Both the position numbers and the translations under genes were made by a program. Shown in pieces: positions 55,304-64,000 of a stretch of 64,000 bases of DNA (positions are counted from its first letter, which is position 1; the number at the start of each line of letters is the position of its first letter). This stretch comes from Bacteroides mediterraneensis. Its GTDB lineage: Bacteria; Bacteroidota; Bacteroidia; Bacteroidales; Bacteroidaceae. The notes under the pieces were generated by a model, which saw only the letters and a list, made by a program, of their open reading frames with translations, ran no database searches and had not been told where the DNA came from. Location of the stretch: the NCBI RefSeq assembly GCF_025993685.1, contig NZ_DAJPEN010000001.1, positions 620,001 through 684,000 of the forward strand, in the 5' to 3' direction.

Positions 55304-57445
55304 ATGAAGATATCATTTCTGATAGTATTGCTGTTTGTTTCAATTTCTAATATGTTCCCTAAATCTGAGATTTCTGTAGTCAAACAGAATTTTCAGGAAA
55401 TTTATCTGGATGATGTCACCGGCTCTCCGCTTATGCGAGAGCTGGTACAACATCAGCCGGGATTTATTATATCCGACCGTGTGGTTATGGAACTTCAGCA
55501 GCGTGTACCTTTCGACAGAGATCGCATTGAAAGATACATAAAGAATCTTAGTAAAGACGGTTCATGGGCAGATATAAATTATAATGACACCAAACGTTCC
55601 GGTTGGGACCCTCGTTTGCATCCGGAAAGAATACTGGAGATGGTAAAAGCCTTTATGAGTCCTGGTGTGGAATATTATAAATCGCCTGCTCTTGAAAAGA
55701 CCATTCACAGTGCTATGGACTATTGGTTCAAGGCAGGATTGAAGTGCTCTAACTGGTATTATAATGAGATAGGTGTACCACGTACCTTAGGTACTGCGTT
55801 TATACTTTTTGACGAATATCTTACGGCTGACGAACGAGTCAATGCCGTGAGGATTATGGAAAACTCCAAATTTGGAATGACCGGACAGAATAAAGTATGG
55901 CTTGCCGGCAATGTAATGATGAGGGCTGTTTTGCAGAATGATTTAAATCTTGTGAAACAGGCACGTGATATTATAGTGTCAGAGATAACTAAAGGAGGGC
56001 TTGAAGGAATAAAAGACGACTGGAGTTTCCACCAGCACGGACCACAACAGCAGTTTGGCAATTATGGTTTGGCATACATCTATACCATGAGTCTTTTCTC
56101 CGGTATTTTTGCCGATACTTCACTTGCCTTTTCAAATGAGCAACTCCGGATACTTTCAACTCTGCTTACAGAAGGCTATCAGTGGATTATATGGAACGGA
56201 AAGATGGATATCAGCGCCTTGGGCAGGCAGCTCTTTTCTTCCGCACCGCTTCACAAGGCTCTGAGTCTGGCATTTGCGGCAAACAGTCTTTCCGGTGATG
56301 TTTCTTCCATTCTTATGTCCAATTGTTTTTCAGACGATAATTCATTTGTTGGTCATAAACATTTCTGGCAGTCGGATTATACAGTTTCGCGTCGTCATGA
56401 CTGGATGGCGACACTTAAAATGTCATCGCAAAGGGTGATAGGAGTGGAGTCTCTAAATGGTGACAATATGCGTGGGTACTATATGGCAGATGGTGCCCTT
56501 TATGTTTATAAAGACTCTTCGGAATATTATGATATATTCCCGTTGTGGGATTGGAGGCGCTTGCCCGGTGTGACTGCATATCTTGACGATAATTCTCCAA
56601 TGCCACAGCCGGACAAGAAAGATAAATACACTAACAGAACAAATTTTGTGGGAGGGTTGTCTGATGGTAAAAACGGTATAAGTGCTATGCTGTTGCGTAA
56701 GGACGGACTGAGTGCCGATAAATTCTGGTTCTTTGCCGATTCTGCAATAGTCTGTTTCGGAACGGGAATAGAGTCTGATTCCACCCTACAGGTTGTTACA
56801 TCTATAGAGCAATGTTGGGAAAAAGGAAAAGTACAAGTGTATCGTGGGGCTGAGCCGATATCATTCAAAGAAGGGGCAGAATATGACATGAATGATTTGA
56901 AGATTCTTCATAATGGTTTAGGTTACCTTTTCTTTCAGAATGAAGGAAAATGTATTATTGATGCAGCCAAAGTAAAGGGAAACTGGCATGACATAATGCA
57001 GATGTATCCTGAAGAAACAGTTTCCGGCAACGTTTTTTCTATTTATCTTAATCATGGCAAATGTCCCGAAAACGTATCATATTCTTATATGATAATACCG
57101 GGTGCCGATTCGGACTTGTTGAGAAACTTCAATCGTGACGCATATTGTATATTGAGTAACGACCGTAACATTCAGTCTGTTATACATAATGATGTATGTT
57201 GGGCTGCAGTCAAGAATCCTTCTACACTCGATTTATCAGTTTCGGTTTCTGTTAATTTCCTGACTGCAGGACTTTACCGTATTGAAATTCATAATGGCAA
57301 GGTCTATTCTGTAATGTATTCCGACCCTACACAACAGCTTGATACTGTTTCTTTTCTTATAAATAATAGGAAGTTCACGTCACAGTTACCAATAGGTGTG
57401 ATGAAAGGAACTGTTGTTCATGTTTCATTAGCAAATAAAAAATAA
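55304..57445 (+). CDS. PL8-family polysaccharide lyase, exported
   Basis: Cleaves glycosidic bonds 4-linked to uronic acids by beta-elimination. I use the ATG at 55304 (MKISFLIVLL); the frame also has a TTG at 55295. 713 residues, the usual PL8 length. Catalytic residues line up with Flavobacterium chondroitin AC lyase as I remember it (Asn175, His225, Tyr234, Arg288, Glu371): Asn203 in LAGNVMMRA, His245 and Tyr254 in SFHQHGPQQQFGNYGLAY, Arg308 in ISALGRQLFSS and Glu382 in IGVESLNGDN. The His-Tyr-Arg spacings (9 and 54) match exactly. EYYDIFPLWDWRRLPGVT is a further PL8 hallmark. Known PL8 substrates are hyaluronan, chondroitin, xanthan and alginate; the neighbours point to a rhamnose-rich sulfated uronate polymer, so specificity may be new. 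Confidence 0.92.
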   Translation: MKISFLIVLLFVSISNMFPKSEISVVKQNFQEIYLDDVTGSPLMRELVQHQPGFIISDRVVMELQQRVPFDRDRIERYIKNLSKDGSWADINYNDTKRSGWDPRLHPERILEMVKAFMSPGVEYYKSPALEKTIHSAMDYWFKAGLKCSNWYYNEIGVPRTLGTAFILFDEYLTADERVNAVRIMENSKFGMTGQNKVWLAGNVMMRAVLQNDLNLVKQARDIIVSEITKGGLEGIKDDWSFHQHGPQQQFGNYGLAYIYTMSLFSGIFADTSLAFSNEQLRILSTLLTEGYQWIIWNGKMDISALGRQLFSSAPLHKALSLAFAANSLSGDVSSILMSNCFSDDNSFVGHKHFWQSDYTVSRRHDWMATLKMSSQRVIGVESLNGDNMRGYYMADGALYVYKDSSEYYDIFPLWDWRRLPGVTAYLDDNSPMPQPDKKDKYTNRTNFVGGLSDGKNGISAMLLRKDGLSADKFWFFADSAIVCFGTGIESDSTLQVVTSIEQCWEKGKVQVYRGAEPISFKEGAEYDMNDLKILHNGLGYLFFQNEGKCIIDAAKVKGNWHDIMQMYPEETVSGNVFSIYLNHGKCPENVSYSYMIIPGADSDLLRNFNRDAYCILSNDRNIQSVIHNDVCWAAVKNPSTLDLSVSVSVNFLTAGLYRIEIHNGKVYSVMYSDPTQQLDTVSFLINNRKFTSQLPIGVMKGTVVHVSLANKK

Positions 57446-57473
57446 TAATATTACTAATTATAACGATTTTGAT

Positions 57474-57914
57474 ATGAAAAAAATGATTATTACTGCTATT
57501 ATGTTTATAGCGGCGGTTGCTACAGTCTCAGTTTATGCAGATTCACAAAATAAAGAAAAAATGAAGAAAACCAGAAGTGAGACATTTATCCATGAAAATA
57601 AAGTAGAATGGGAAAACATAGGTGACGGGGTTAAGCGTCAGATTCTCGGATATGATGGTCAGGTAATGATGGTTAAGATAAAGGCTGAGAAAAAAGGTCC
57701 TGTAGGTGTAGAACATGCACACTACCATTCGCAAGCAACATTCGTGTCAAGCGGTAAGTTTGAGTTTACCATCGGTGATGAAAAGAAAATAGTTTCTGCA
57801 GGCGATGGTATGTATATGGAACCCGATGTTCGTCATAGTTGTATTTGTATTGAACCAGGGGTAATTGTAGATTGCTTTTCGCCTTCAAGAGAAGATTTTC
57901 TGAAAAATAGGTAA
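57474..57914 (+). CDS. kdgF: KdgF-like cupin with export signal
   Basis: KdgF converts 4,5-unsaturated monouronates, the end products of lyases, into the linear 5-keto-4-deoxyuronate form. The family pattern is clear: WENIGDGVKRQILGYDG, GVEHAHYHSQATFVSSGKFE (two-His plus third ligand metal site), GDGMYMEPDVRHSC with the last His, and the C-terminal VDCFSPSREDFL. 146 residues including an N-terminal signal peptide (ITAIMFIAAVATVSVYA). Characterised KdgF proteins are cytoplasmic, so export here is notable and implies that unsaturated monouronate is processed in the periplasm. It is the last gene of the fourth block, 28 nt after PL8, whose products could feed it. Confidence 0.88.
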   Translation: MKKMIITAIMFIAAVATVSVYADSQNKEKMKKTRSETFIHENKVEWENIGDGVKRQILGYDGQVMMVKIKAEKKGPVGVEHAHYHSQATFVSSGKFEFTIGDEKKIVSAGDGMYMEPDVRHSCICIEPGVIVDCFSPSREDFLKNR

Positions 57915-58107
57915 AATGTGTGTGAACACATAATGGTAAGGCAATTTTATTAAGAACGTATCAATGGTGTGAATGCTTAATTAATTCTGAGCAATTTTTG
58001 TTATATTGCACGATATTTACATTATAAATCCCGAATGTTTATATAATGTATTATAGCTTAATTCCTCAATTTGTATTGAAAAATAAAAAACAATTTGCAA
58101 TAAGTTT

Positions 58108-58668
58108 ATGGAAGCAATAGAATTATTAAAAGAAAGACGAAGTGTAAGAAAGTACAAGAATGAAACAGTATCAAGGGAACTTATGACTGAAATAGTCAAA
58201 TTGAGTCAGTTTGCTCCTTCATGGTCTAATTATCAGATCGCACGCTACAATATTATAGACAATAAATCCCTAATAGAGAAAATTACTGACAATTGCGTTC
58301 TGGGCTTCATATATAATATAAAGACTCTGAAAAGAGCAAATGGGGTTGTAGTACTCAGCTATGTTGTAGGTGAGAGTGGCTCATTGAAGGGTAAAGTAGA
58401 AGGAATAGATGATGAGGATGAAGATAAATCAAATTGGGAGTGCTTTGATGCCGGATTGGCATGCCAGCAATTTTGTTTGTCGACCTATGCTAAAGGTGTT
58501 GCTACATGTATTCTTGGGGTGATTGATAATGATTCTATAGCAAAAATAATCGGGTTGCCGGAGAATGAAAAAGTTGCTGCACTTATAGTATATGGATATG
58601 AGGATGGTGAACATCACTCTGCACCACTACGCAAGCCTACGGATGAGATTATTAGATTTATAGATTAA
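58108..58668 (+). CDS. Nitroreductase family oxidoreductase
   Basis: 186 residues, cytoplasmic, FMN-dependent nitroreductase fold. It begins with the typical IELLKERRSVRKYKNETVS; the middle has ASAGLACQQF-like DAGLACQQFCLSTYAKGV; and the C-terminus ends IGLPENEKVAALIVYGY. It has no export signal and stands apart: 193 nt after kdgF and closed by its own terminator. No link to polysaccharide use is visible; it may be a chance neighbour. The physiological substrate of such proteins cannot be read from sequence. The 57915-58107 gap before it holds a small ATGTGT/ACACAT hairpin and nothing else I can support. Confidence 0.88.
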   Translation: MEAIELLKERRSVRKYKNETVSRELMTEIVKLSQFAPSWSNYQIARYNIIDNKSLIEKITDNCVLGFIYNIKTLKRANGVVVLSYVVGESGSLKGKVEGIDDEDEDKSNWECFDAGLACQQFCLSTYAKGVATCILGVIDNDSIAKIIGLPENEKVAALIVYGYEDGEHHSAPLRKPTDEIIRFID

Positions 58669-58750
58669 GTATTATTGGGATTTGGTTTGTAGTAAGATAA
58701 CAATTGTCCATAATGAATTGAATGACCAAAACATTTTGTAAATTTGATTT

Positions 58751-58789
58751 CGGTTTCTGTCAAGCTATGTTTGATAGGAACCGTTTTTT
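58751..58789 (+). terminator. Rho-independent terminator after the nitroreductase gene
   Basis: CGGTTTC and TCAA pair with TTGA and GGAACCG around a short loop (58751-58783), followed by six T residues. It also insulates the HTCS gene. Confidence 0.85.
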
Positions 58790-58833
58790 AATAATATTGT
58801 AAATTTGTTGAATTAAAATGTTAGTATTAAAAA

Positions 58834-58878
58834 AACGTTCAATTATTGAAGCGTTTGATTAAAAATTACTTACCTTTG
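58834..58878 (+). promoter_or_regulatory. HTCS promoter region with palindrome
   Basis: TACCTTTG at 58871-58878 fits the TAnnTTTG -7 consensus exactly, 20 nt before the HTCS start codon. Just upstream, AACGTTCAA and TTGAAGCGTT (58834-58855) form an imperfect palindrome in the region of the expected -33 element, and could be an operator for control of the regulator gene. Confidence 0.5.
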
Positions 58879-58897
58879 TAAACCTATATATGTAATT

Positions 58898-61800
58898 ATG
58901 TTGATTGTGAAAAATACATTGACCTTTTTGTTCCTTTTAATTCTTTCGTTAAGTTTGCATGCAGAGAAGTTGCGTTACAAGTTTGAACAGGTGACTCCTG
59001 TCTCTGGAATATCATTTACAGGAGTAACATGTGTCCATGAAGATAAAAATGGTTTTATTTGGGCTGGTGGTGAGACAGGACTTTTCTTCTATGATGGAAT
59101 GAACTTCAAACATTATCAGCAGGAGGAAATATATGATTCAGGTCTTCCTTATAATCAGATTTTTGATATCGCTGTGGATAGTAACAATGTCCTTTGGGTT
59201 GGAACATCAAATGGACTTGTCTATTTTGATCCGATTGATGATGAGTTTCGTAATATTGATTTGTTTGATGGTAAGCGGGTAGATAAATTTGTACAATTTT
59301 CTGAAAACAAGTATATTGTCTTAGTAAATAAGAAATTATGTATCTATGATAGTAAGTCAGCAACTATTAACTTTTTAAAGAATCAGCCTGAAAATATTTC
59401 AACTTTTCACTTGTTTTCGGATTGTAATATTCTCGTTGGTACAGAGGAAGGTGAAGTCGGTTATGTTGATTTATCTGATTCAATACAATTTAAACATATA
59501 TATAGAAATCATGAAGATAAAATAACAGCTATTTGTCGCGATAATGAATGGTTGTATTTAGGATATGAAAATAGTGGGATAGAAGTAATAAATACAGCTG
59601 GAAATCTGATGCATTCGTATAATATAGATGCACAAGAAGGAAATTTGAGAATACCTAGCAATAATGTCAGAGCTATAGTTAAAAGAGATAATGGTGAAAT
59701 TTGGATTGGTACATACGACGGCTTGGCTATATTGTCTGGAGATGATGTGTCGGTTTTTAATAATGTAAACAGTAGTTTGCCTTCAAGTAGTATTTATGAT
59801 ATATTTATTGATTCTAAAAATAATATATGGTTAGGGACATGGTCTGGTGGACTGGCAAGATATTCTCCTGAATCTTATCGTTTTGGTGGTGAAATATATT
59901 ATTTAAACAATAAGACGAAAGTTGGAGTAGTAACATCTTTTGTTTCATCCAAATATATGAAATGTATATGGGTTGGTACAGAAAATAATGGCTTGTATCT
60001 TTATGATTATTCTTCATCGGATTTTATTAAACGGATTTATCCTGTTCCTTTTCATATAAAGACTTTACTGAGACATGAAAATAAAATTCTTATAGGAGCT
60101 GTTGAGGGGGTATGGGAATTTGATGAATATTCTGGAAATATGGCAAAAATAAATATTAGGTCCTTTGCTAACATATCTCCTATAGTATCTAGTATGCTGA
60201 TTAAGAATGACATTCTTTATATAGCTACAAGAAGTTGCGGTATATTGGAATATAATCTTAAGACTAATGAGGAGGTACTATATTCTACCGTAAATAATAC
60301 TCTAAATTATGATGCTGTCTGGCAATTATATGTAGATAACCAAAATAATGTTTATGCTTGTACTAATAGGGGATTCGTTGTAAAAAAAGGAAATAGTAAA
60401 ATTTTTGAAGAAGTAGATATTGCCGGTAATATTGGGAAAGTACTTTTCTATTGTGTTATTCCGTTAAATTATGAAGAACTATTATTAGGGTCTCGTAATA
60501 AAGGCATTTTTGTTTATAATATTCCGTCTGGAAAATTAAAACCATTTACGGTTAAAACGCAAATGGATGGAGTAGATGTTTATTCTTTGATGTCGTTGGG
60601 GAAGAGTGGAGTTTGGGCTTCTACTAATAAAGGAATTATTGATATTTGTAAAGAAGGAGAAAATATCTATAGATATGATGAGGCGGATGGAGTAATAGGA
60701 TGTCAATTTCACCCTCTTTCTAGTTGTTTGCTTGAAGATGGTACAGCTTTTTGGGGATCTACTGTTGGATTTAACTATATAAATATAAACAGTATAAGGG
60801 TTAATTCGTTAAAGCCGCAGGTTTTTCCGGTTAGTATAAAGATTAATAATCATTTATTGTCTACTTTGGATGAAGTAAAAGTCAATTCAAATTATGTTCC
60901 AGATATAAGGGAAATGGAAATGCCTTATTATCTTAATTCGTTATCTTTCTGTGTTTCTACCAATAATTTGCTTAATTCTGTGAAGAATAAATTGAAATAT
61001 AGATTGGAAGGTTATCAGGATGAGTGGACTACTATACAACAGTCTGAAAATATTATTTTTACTCAGGTTCCTCCGGGGAAATATACACTTTGTGTATATG
61101 GGGCAAATAATGACATGGTTTGGGGAGATAAGGAACTGAGAATAAAAATTTTTATACATCCGCCATTCTATGCAACAGGTTATGCTTATTTGGTTTATTT
61201 TATACTTACAGTTGTACTCTTATATTTTATATATAGGAATATAAAATTTAGAGTTAGAGCACTACAGGAAATTTCTTCAGAGCGGAATCAAAGCCGTATT
61301 AATAAAGCTATAGCAGAGGAAAGGACTAAATTCTTTATGAATATATCGCATGAACTTAGAACTCCTTTGAACCTTATTGTAGCGCCGATGAAGATACTCC
61401 GTGAGAAGCATTTTGACAAGGAAACTATGTTTCATCTTGATGTAATTTACAGAAATACAGAAAGATTAAGACATCTTACAGAGCAGATTCTTGATTTCCG
61501 GCTTCTGGAAATGGATAAAATGAAGGCAAATAAGAAGAATACAGACTTGGTTCCTTTGTGTAAGGATATTATAAGTGAGTTTGATTATTTCGTCAAAAAG
61601 AAGAATGTCAATCTTAATTTTTCTTCCGACTCATTGATGAGGTATGTAAATTGTGATTCTCGTATGATAGAAAAGGTGATATATAATTTATTGTCAAATG
61701 CATTTAAATATACAGGCAATGATCCTGAAATAACACTTGATCTTAAAAAAGTAAAACTTTCGGAAGACAGTTATAAAGGAATGTTCTATGTGGGAAACAG

Positions 61801-62866
61801 ATTTTATGGTTTAGCTTTGCAAATTTCTGTTTCAGATAATGGCGATGGTATTGAGAGTGATAAATTTGAAGCAATATTTGAACGATTTAATACATATCAT
61901 AACGAGAATCAGGATGGAAGTGGTATTGGTCTTCATTTGTGTAAGGAATATGTTGCTTTGCATGACGGTAATATAATGCTTCGTTCAGAAAAAGGAATAG
62001 GAAGTTCATTTATAGTTTGTCTGCCTTTGATTACAGATGAAAATCAGCAGGAATCGTCTGCTCCTATATTGATTTCTCAAAAGCAGACGGATGTGGATAA
62101 CATAGTGCCTGATAATGGAGAAATACCAGTTGAAGTGAATTCTAATTCTAAAACAGTATTAATTATAGAGGATAATGATGAAGTAGTTTTTTATCTCAAG
62201 AAATCTCTTTCTGCTAGATACAGATGTCTAATAGCCAAAAACGGTAAGGCTGGTTTTGAAATGGCGACAAGTGTTATTCCAGATATTATAGTAATGGATT
62301 ACATGATGCCTTTAATGGATGGAACTGAATGTACAAAATCAATTAGGGAGAATAGTAAAACAAGAAATATTCCAATTATTGTTCTTTCTGGTGCTGCAGA
62401 TATTGAGAGTCAGAGAAGAATTATAAATGCTGGTGCTGATATTTTCCTCACAAAACCTGTAGATGAAGACTTGTTGATGGAGCATATTTCAAAATTATTG
62501 GCAAAGGCTGCAAAACTTAATGATATAATTTATGATGCGGTACCGCAGTCATTTATGGATAAACTTGATTTTTATATATCTAGAAATATCAAGGATCCTG
62601 ATTTTGATGTTGAGGCGTTGGCTGCATGTCTGCATCTGAGCAGGAGTTCACTCTTCCGAAGGATAAAAGCAGAAACTGGGTATAATATTTCTGAGTATTT
62701 AAGGGAAAAACGTCTGCTAATGGCTATAGAACTTATAAATAGCGGACATACAAATGTTGAGGAATTATCATTGTCCTGCGGCTTCAATTCTTCTTCATAT
62801 TTTTGTAAATGTTTTAAGACGAAATATGGAGTTCCGCCTAAGGAATATATAAAAAGTAGGAACTAA
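58898..62866 (+). CDS. Hybrid two-component system regulator (HTCS)
   Basis: Single-protein sensor, kinase, receiver and transcription factor typical of Bacteroidota polysaccharide loci; it binds an oligosaccharide in the periplasm and activates the locus. 1322 residues. The order is a signal peptide (to about residue 22), two seven-bladed propellers of reg_prop repeats (FIWAGGETGLFFYDG, VLWVGTSNGLVYFDP, EIWIGTYDGLAIL, NIWLGTWSGGLARYSP and others), a Y_Y_Y domain before residue 755 (YRLEGYQDEWTTI), a membrane segment near 765-785, HisKA with FMNISHELRTPLNLI (His818), HATPase, a receiver with VMDYMMPLMDG (Asp1134), and an AraC-type helix-turn-helix at the end. It is the only regulator in the window and is likely to control the enzyme blocks, perhaps through the ATGAACGA motif (inference). 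Confidence 0.96.
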   Translation: MLIVKNTLTFLFLLILSLSLHAEKLRYKFEQVTPVSGISFTGVTCVHEDKNGFIWAGGETGLFFYDGMNFKHYQQEEIYDSGLPYNQIFDIAVDSNNVLWVGTSNGLVYFDPIDDEFRNIDLFDGKRVDKFVQFSENKYIVLVNKKLCIYDSKSATINFLKNQPENISTFHLFSDCNILVGTEEGEVGYVDLSDSIQFKHIYRNHEDKITAICRDNEWLYLGYENSGIEVINTAGNLMHSYNIDAQEGNLRIPSNNVRAIVKRDNGEIWIGTYDGLAILSGDDVSVFNNVNSSLPSSSIYDIFIDSKNNIWLGTWSGGLARYSPESYRFGGEIYYLNNKTKVGVVTSFVSSKYMKCIWVGTENNGLYLYDYSSSDFIKRIYPVPFHIKTLLRHENKILIGAVEGVWEFDEYSGNMAKINIRSFANISPIVSSMLIKNDILYIATRSCGILEYNLKTNEEVLYSTVNNTLNYDAVWQLYVDNQNNVYACTNRGFVVKKGNSKIFEEVDIAGNIGKVLFYCVIPLNYEELLLGSRNKGIFVYNIPSGKLKPFTVKTQMDGVDVYSLMSLGKSGVWASTNKGIIDICKEGENIYRYDEADGVIGCQFHPLSSCLLEDGTAFWGSTVGFNYININSIRVNSLKPQVFPVSIKINNHLLSTLDEVKVNSNYVPDIREMEMPYYLNSLSFCVSTNNLLNSVKNKLKYRLEGYQDEWTTIQQSENIIFTQVPPGKYTLCVYGANNDMVWGDKELRIKIFIHPPFYATGYAYLVYFILTVVLLYFIYRNIKFRVRALQEISSERNQSRINKAIAEERTKFFMNISHELRTPLNLIVAPMKILREKHFDKETMFHLDVIYRNTERLRHLTEQILDFRLLEMDKMKANKKNTDLVPLCKDIISEFDYFVKKKNVNLNFSSDSLMRYVNCDSRMIEKVIYNLLSNAFKYTGNDPEITLDLKKVKLSEDSYKGMFYVGNRFYGLALQISVSDNGDGIESDKFEAIFERFNTYHNENQDGSGIGLHLCKEYVALHDGNIMLRSEKGIGSSFIVCLPLITDENQQESSAPILISQKQTDVDNIVPDNGEIPVEVNSNSKTVLIIEDNDEVVFYLKKSLSARYRCLIAKNGKAGFEMATSVIPDIIVMDYMMPLMDGTECTKSIRENSKTRNIPIIVLSGAADIESQRRIINAGADIFLTKPVDEDLLMEHISKLLAKAAKLNDIIYDAVPQSFMDKLDFYISRNIKDPDFDVEALAACLHLSRSSLFRRIKAETGYNISEYLREKRLLMAIELINSGHTNVEELSLSCGFNSSSYFCKCFKTKYGVPPKEYIKSRN

Positions 62867-62938
62867 AAGGATATATCAAACTTATTGTGAAATGGGGCTC
62901 AAGATAGGGATATTCTGTAAATGTCCCTAGTAAATACA

Positions 62939-62985
62939 ATGGCATATAAAGATGATAAAGTATAATCATTTTATATGCCATTTAT
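62939..62985. terminator. Terminator between HTCS and the transposase remnant
   Basis: ATGGCATATAAA (62939-62950) pairs perfectly with TTTATATGCCAT (62970-62981) around a 19-nt loop, followed by TTATTG. The symmetric arms would allow it to work from either side. Confidence 0.65.
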
Positions 62986-63082
62986 TGTCATTTTCCCGTA
63001 TTTTCTCATTGACTCTTATCGGTAGGACATGACGTTTCGGAAGAAGTCTGATGGCCTTTTCTAATTTTTCAGTAAAATCATA

Positions 63083-64000
63083 TCATGCTGCTTTTACCGT
63101 TCTGTTTTTGACCTTGCCTATCATCAGTAGGGCATTAGCCGTATGATTCCAAAGAAAATCCACAGGATTTCCGTCTTCCTGTTCCGTACTTTTAGCCTTG
63201 AGAGTGAGTAATGTTGCTTTGAGTGCCAAAATTGCCTTCAAGTATGGTAGTTTTTTCTTGGGAGAGTTCACTCCTGAGAAACTTTTTCAAGGGTTTATCC
63301 CTGGCCGCCCTTCTCTTGCGTACAAAGGATGTGGAGATTTCATATTTTGTACAGAACTTTCTGTTGTCATTAATAGCATATATGGAATCGGTAGCTACGC
63401 ATCTTACTCTCACATTCATGAGCTTTTGCTGCATACGGATACAGTCCTTAAGTTTTATACCCTCATTGAATTTCTTGAATGAGAGGTGTTCGGTGAACGA
63501 TATGTCATCTATCTGTATGTTGTTGATCTTTGCATTGAACTCGACAGACTTTGTTTCTTTGCCTCTTGCAATAGGACGTATGTGTATGTAATGACGGTAA
63601 ATGCTGACGATGTGACACTGATTTTCCGCCCATCAAACATTTCCTTTTCTTGTACAAGAATCTTTTTGATGATGGAAAGACGTTTGGGTAATCCAGGGTG
63701 TACTGGAGTAAGGTTCCGTACTCTCGATGAATTTCATCCCTCTGTATGAGGAACCTTTCAGGAAGTCTGGTTATACGATGCTTGAGCGTTCTTGTCCTTG
63801 AGGCCTTTCTTTTTCTTTTCTTGCAGTAGGACAGATAGGACTCCGCTTCATTTCTATATTTGCTGCGGGTACTTCTTATGCCATGCTTCCTACAATGTCT
63901 GTAGATATATCTATAGAGCCATTCAAGGCTTTCTCTGAGTAGTTTCATATCCATAGTAAAACGTATGTGGCTCTCATAGCATGTGGTATTGGGGGCGGTC
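63083..64000 (-). pseudogene. Degraded IS5/IS1182-like transposase, running off the window
   Basis: Read on the minus strand from the right edge, TAPNTTCYESHIRFTMDMK leads into LRESLEWLYRYIYRHCRKHG, then FLIQRDEIHREYGTLLQYT. Other frames supply RMQQKLMNVRVRCVATDSIYA, FVRKRRAARDKPLKK, an ILEGNFGTQ DDE-type C-terminus, and NPVDFLWNHTANALLMIGK. At least three frame changes (near 63600, 63435-63500 and 63195) break the gene. The call of DDE transposase is sound; the exact IS family is less sure. Its front end lies beyond base 64000. Together with the preceding terminator it marks the right border of the polysaccharide locus. Confidence 0.75.

Noticed and set aside
5804..57914. Porphyran, agar or carrageenan locus
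   Set aside because: No GH16, GH86, GH117 or GH82-like genes; the rhamnosidase and uronate-lyase content does not fit galactans.
57915..57934. Terminator after kdgF
   Set aside because: ATGTGT/ACACAT forms a small hairpin but no T-run follows.
1..64000. CRISPR arrays, tRNA or rRNA genes
   Set aside because: I saw no regularly spaced repeats and no tRNA- or rRNA-like sequence in the intergenic gaps.

Overview
The window reads as a member of the Bacteroidales (Bacteroides/Phocaeicola/Prevotella type). It has AT-rich DNA, candidate promoter -7 elements of the TAnnTTTG type, no obvious Shine-Dalgarno sites, exported lipoprotein glycosidases, a hybrid two-component regulator (HTCS), and a rhamnose operon in the order kinase-isomerase-permease-aldolase-oxidoreductase known from B. 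thetaiotaomicron. Every clear gene up to the HTCS is on the + strand; the only clear minus-strand feature is a transposase remnant at the right edge.

Layout. (1) 1-5585: rhamnose catabolism, rhaB (cut by the window edge), rhaA, rhaT, rhaD and fucO, closed by a terminator. (2) 5804-21084: first enzyme block with GH3, GH78, a heparinase/PL40-like lyase, a BNR-4 propeller of PL24/PL25 ulvan-lyase type, an IUNH-like protein, an exported YhcH-like cupin, a second GH78 and a second heparinase-like protein, closed by a terminator. (3) 21289-36485: GH78, a dead IS4-family element, an anaerobic sulfatase-maturating enzyme (anSME), an IS256 stump fused to the 3' end of a lost second GH78, then GH106, a short GH78, GH2 and a frameshifted beta-helix gene, closed by a terminator. 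(4) 36665-57914: GH106, GH78, GH39-like, four S1 sulfatases interleaved with GH2 and a short GH106-like protein, PL8 and an exported KdgF. (5) A nitroreductase, the HTCS, a terminator, and a degraded transposase.

How it works together (inference). The enzyme set fits a sulfated polymer rich in L-rhamnose and uronic acid, and ulvan from green algae is the best match. Lyases (BNR-4 propeller, PL8, heparinase-like) would cut at uronic acids. Ser-type sulfatases activated by the anSME would remove sulfate. GH78/GH106 would release rhamnose, and GH3/GH2/GH39 would remove xylose and uronic acids. KdgF and perhaps the YhcH-like cupin would process the released uronates. Rhamnose would then enter the rha operon next door. 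No SusC/SusD pair and no recognisable GH88/GH105 unsaturated-uronyl hydrolase is in the window, so the system is either incomplete here or uses unfamiliar proteins for those steps.

The most notable non-coding signals are an ATGAACGA motif found after each of the three terminators and before each enzyme block, and a 24-bp inverted repeat around an 81-nt loop at 14586-14716.
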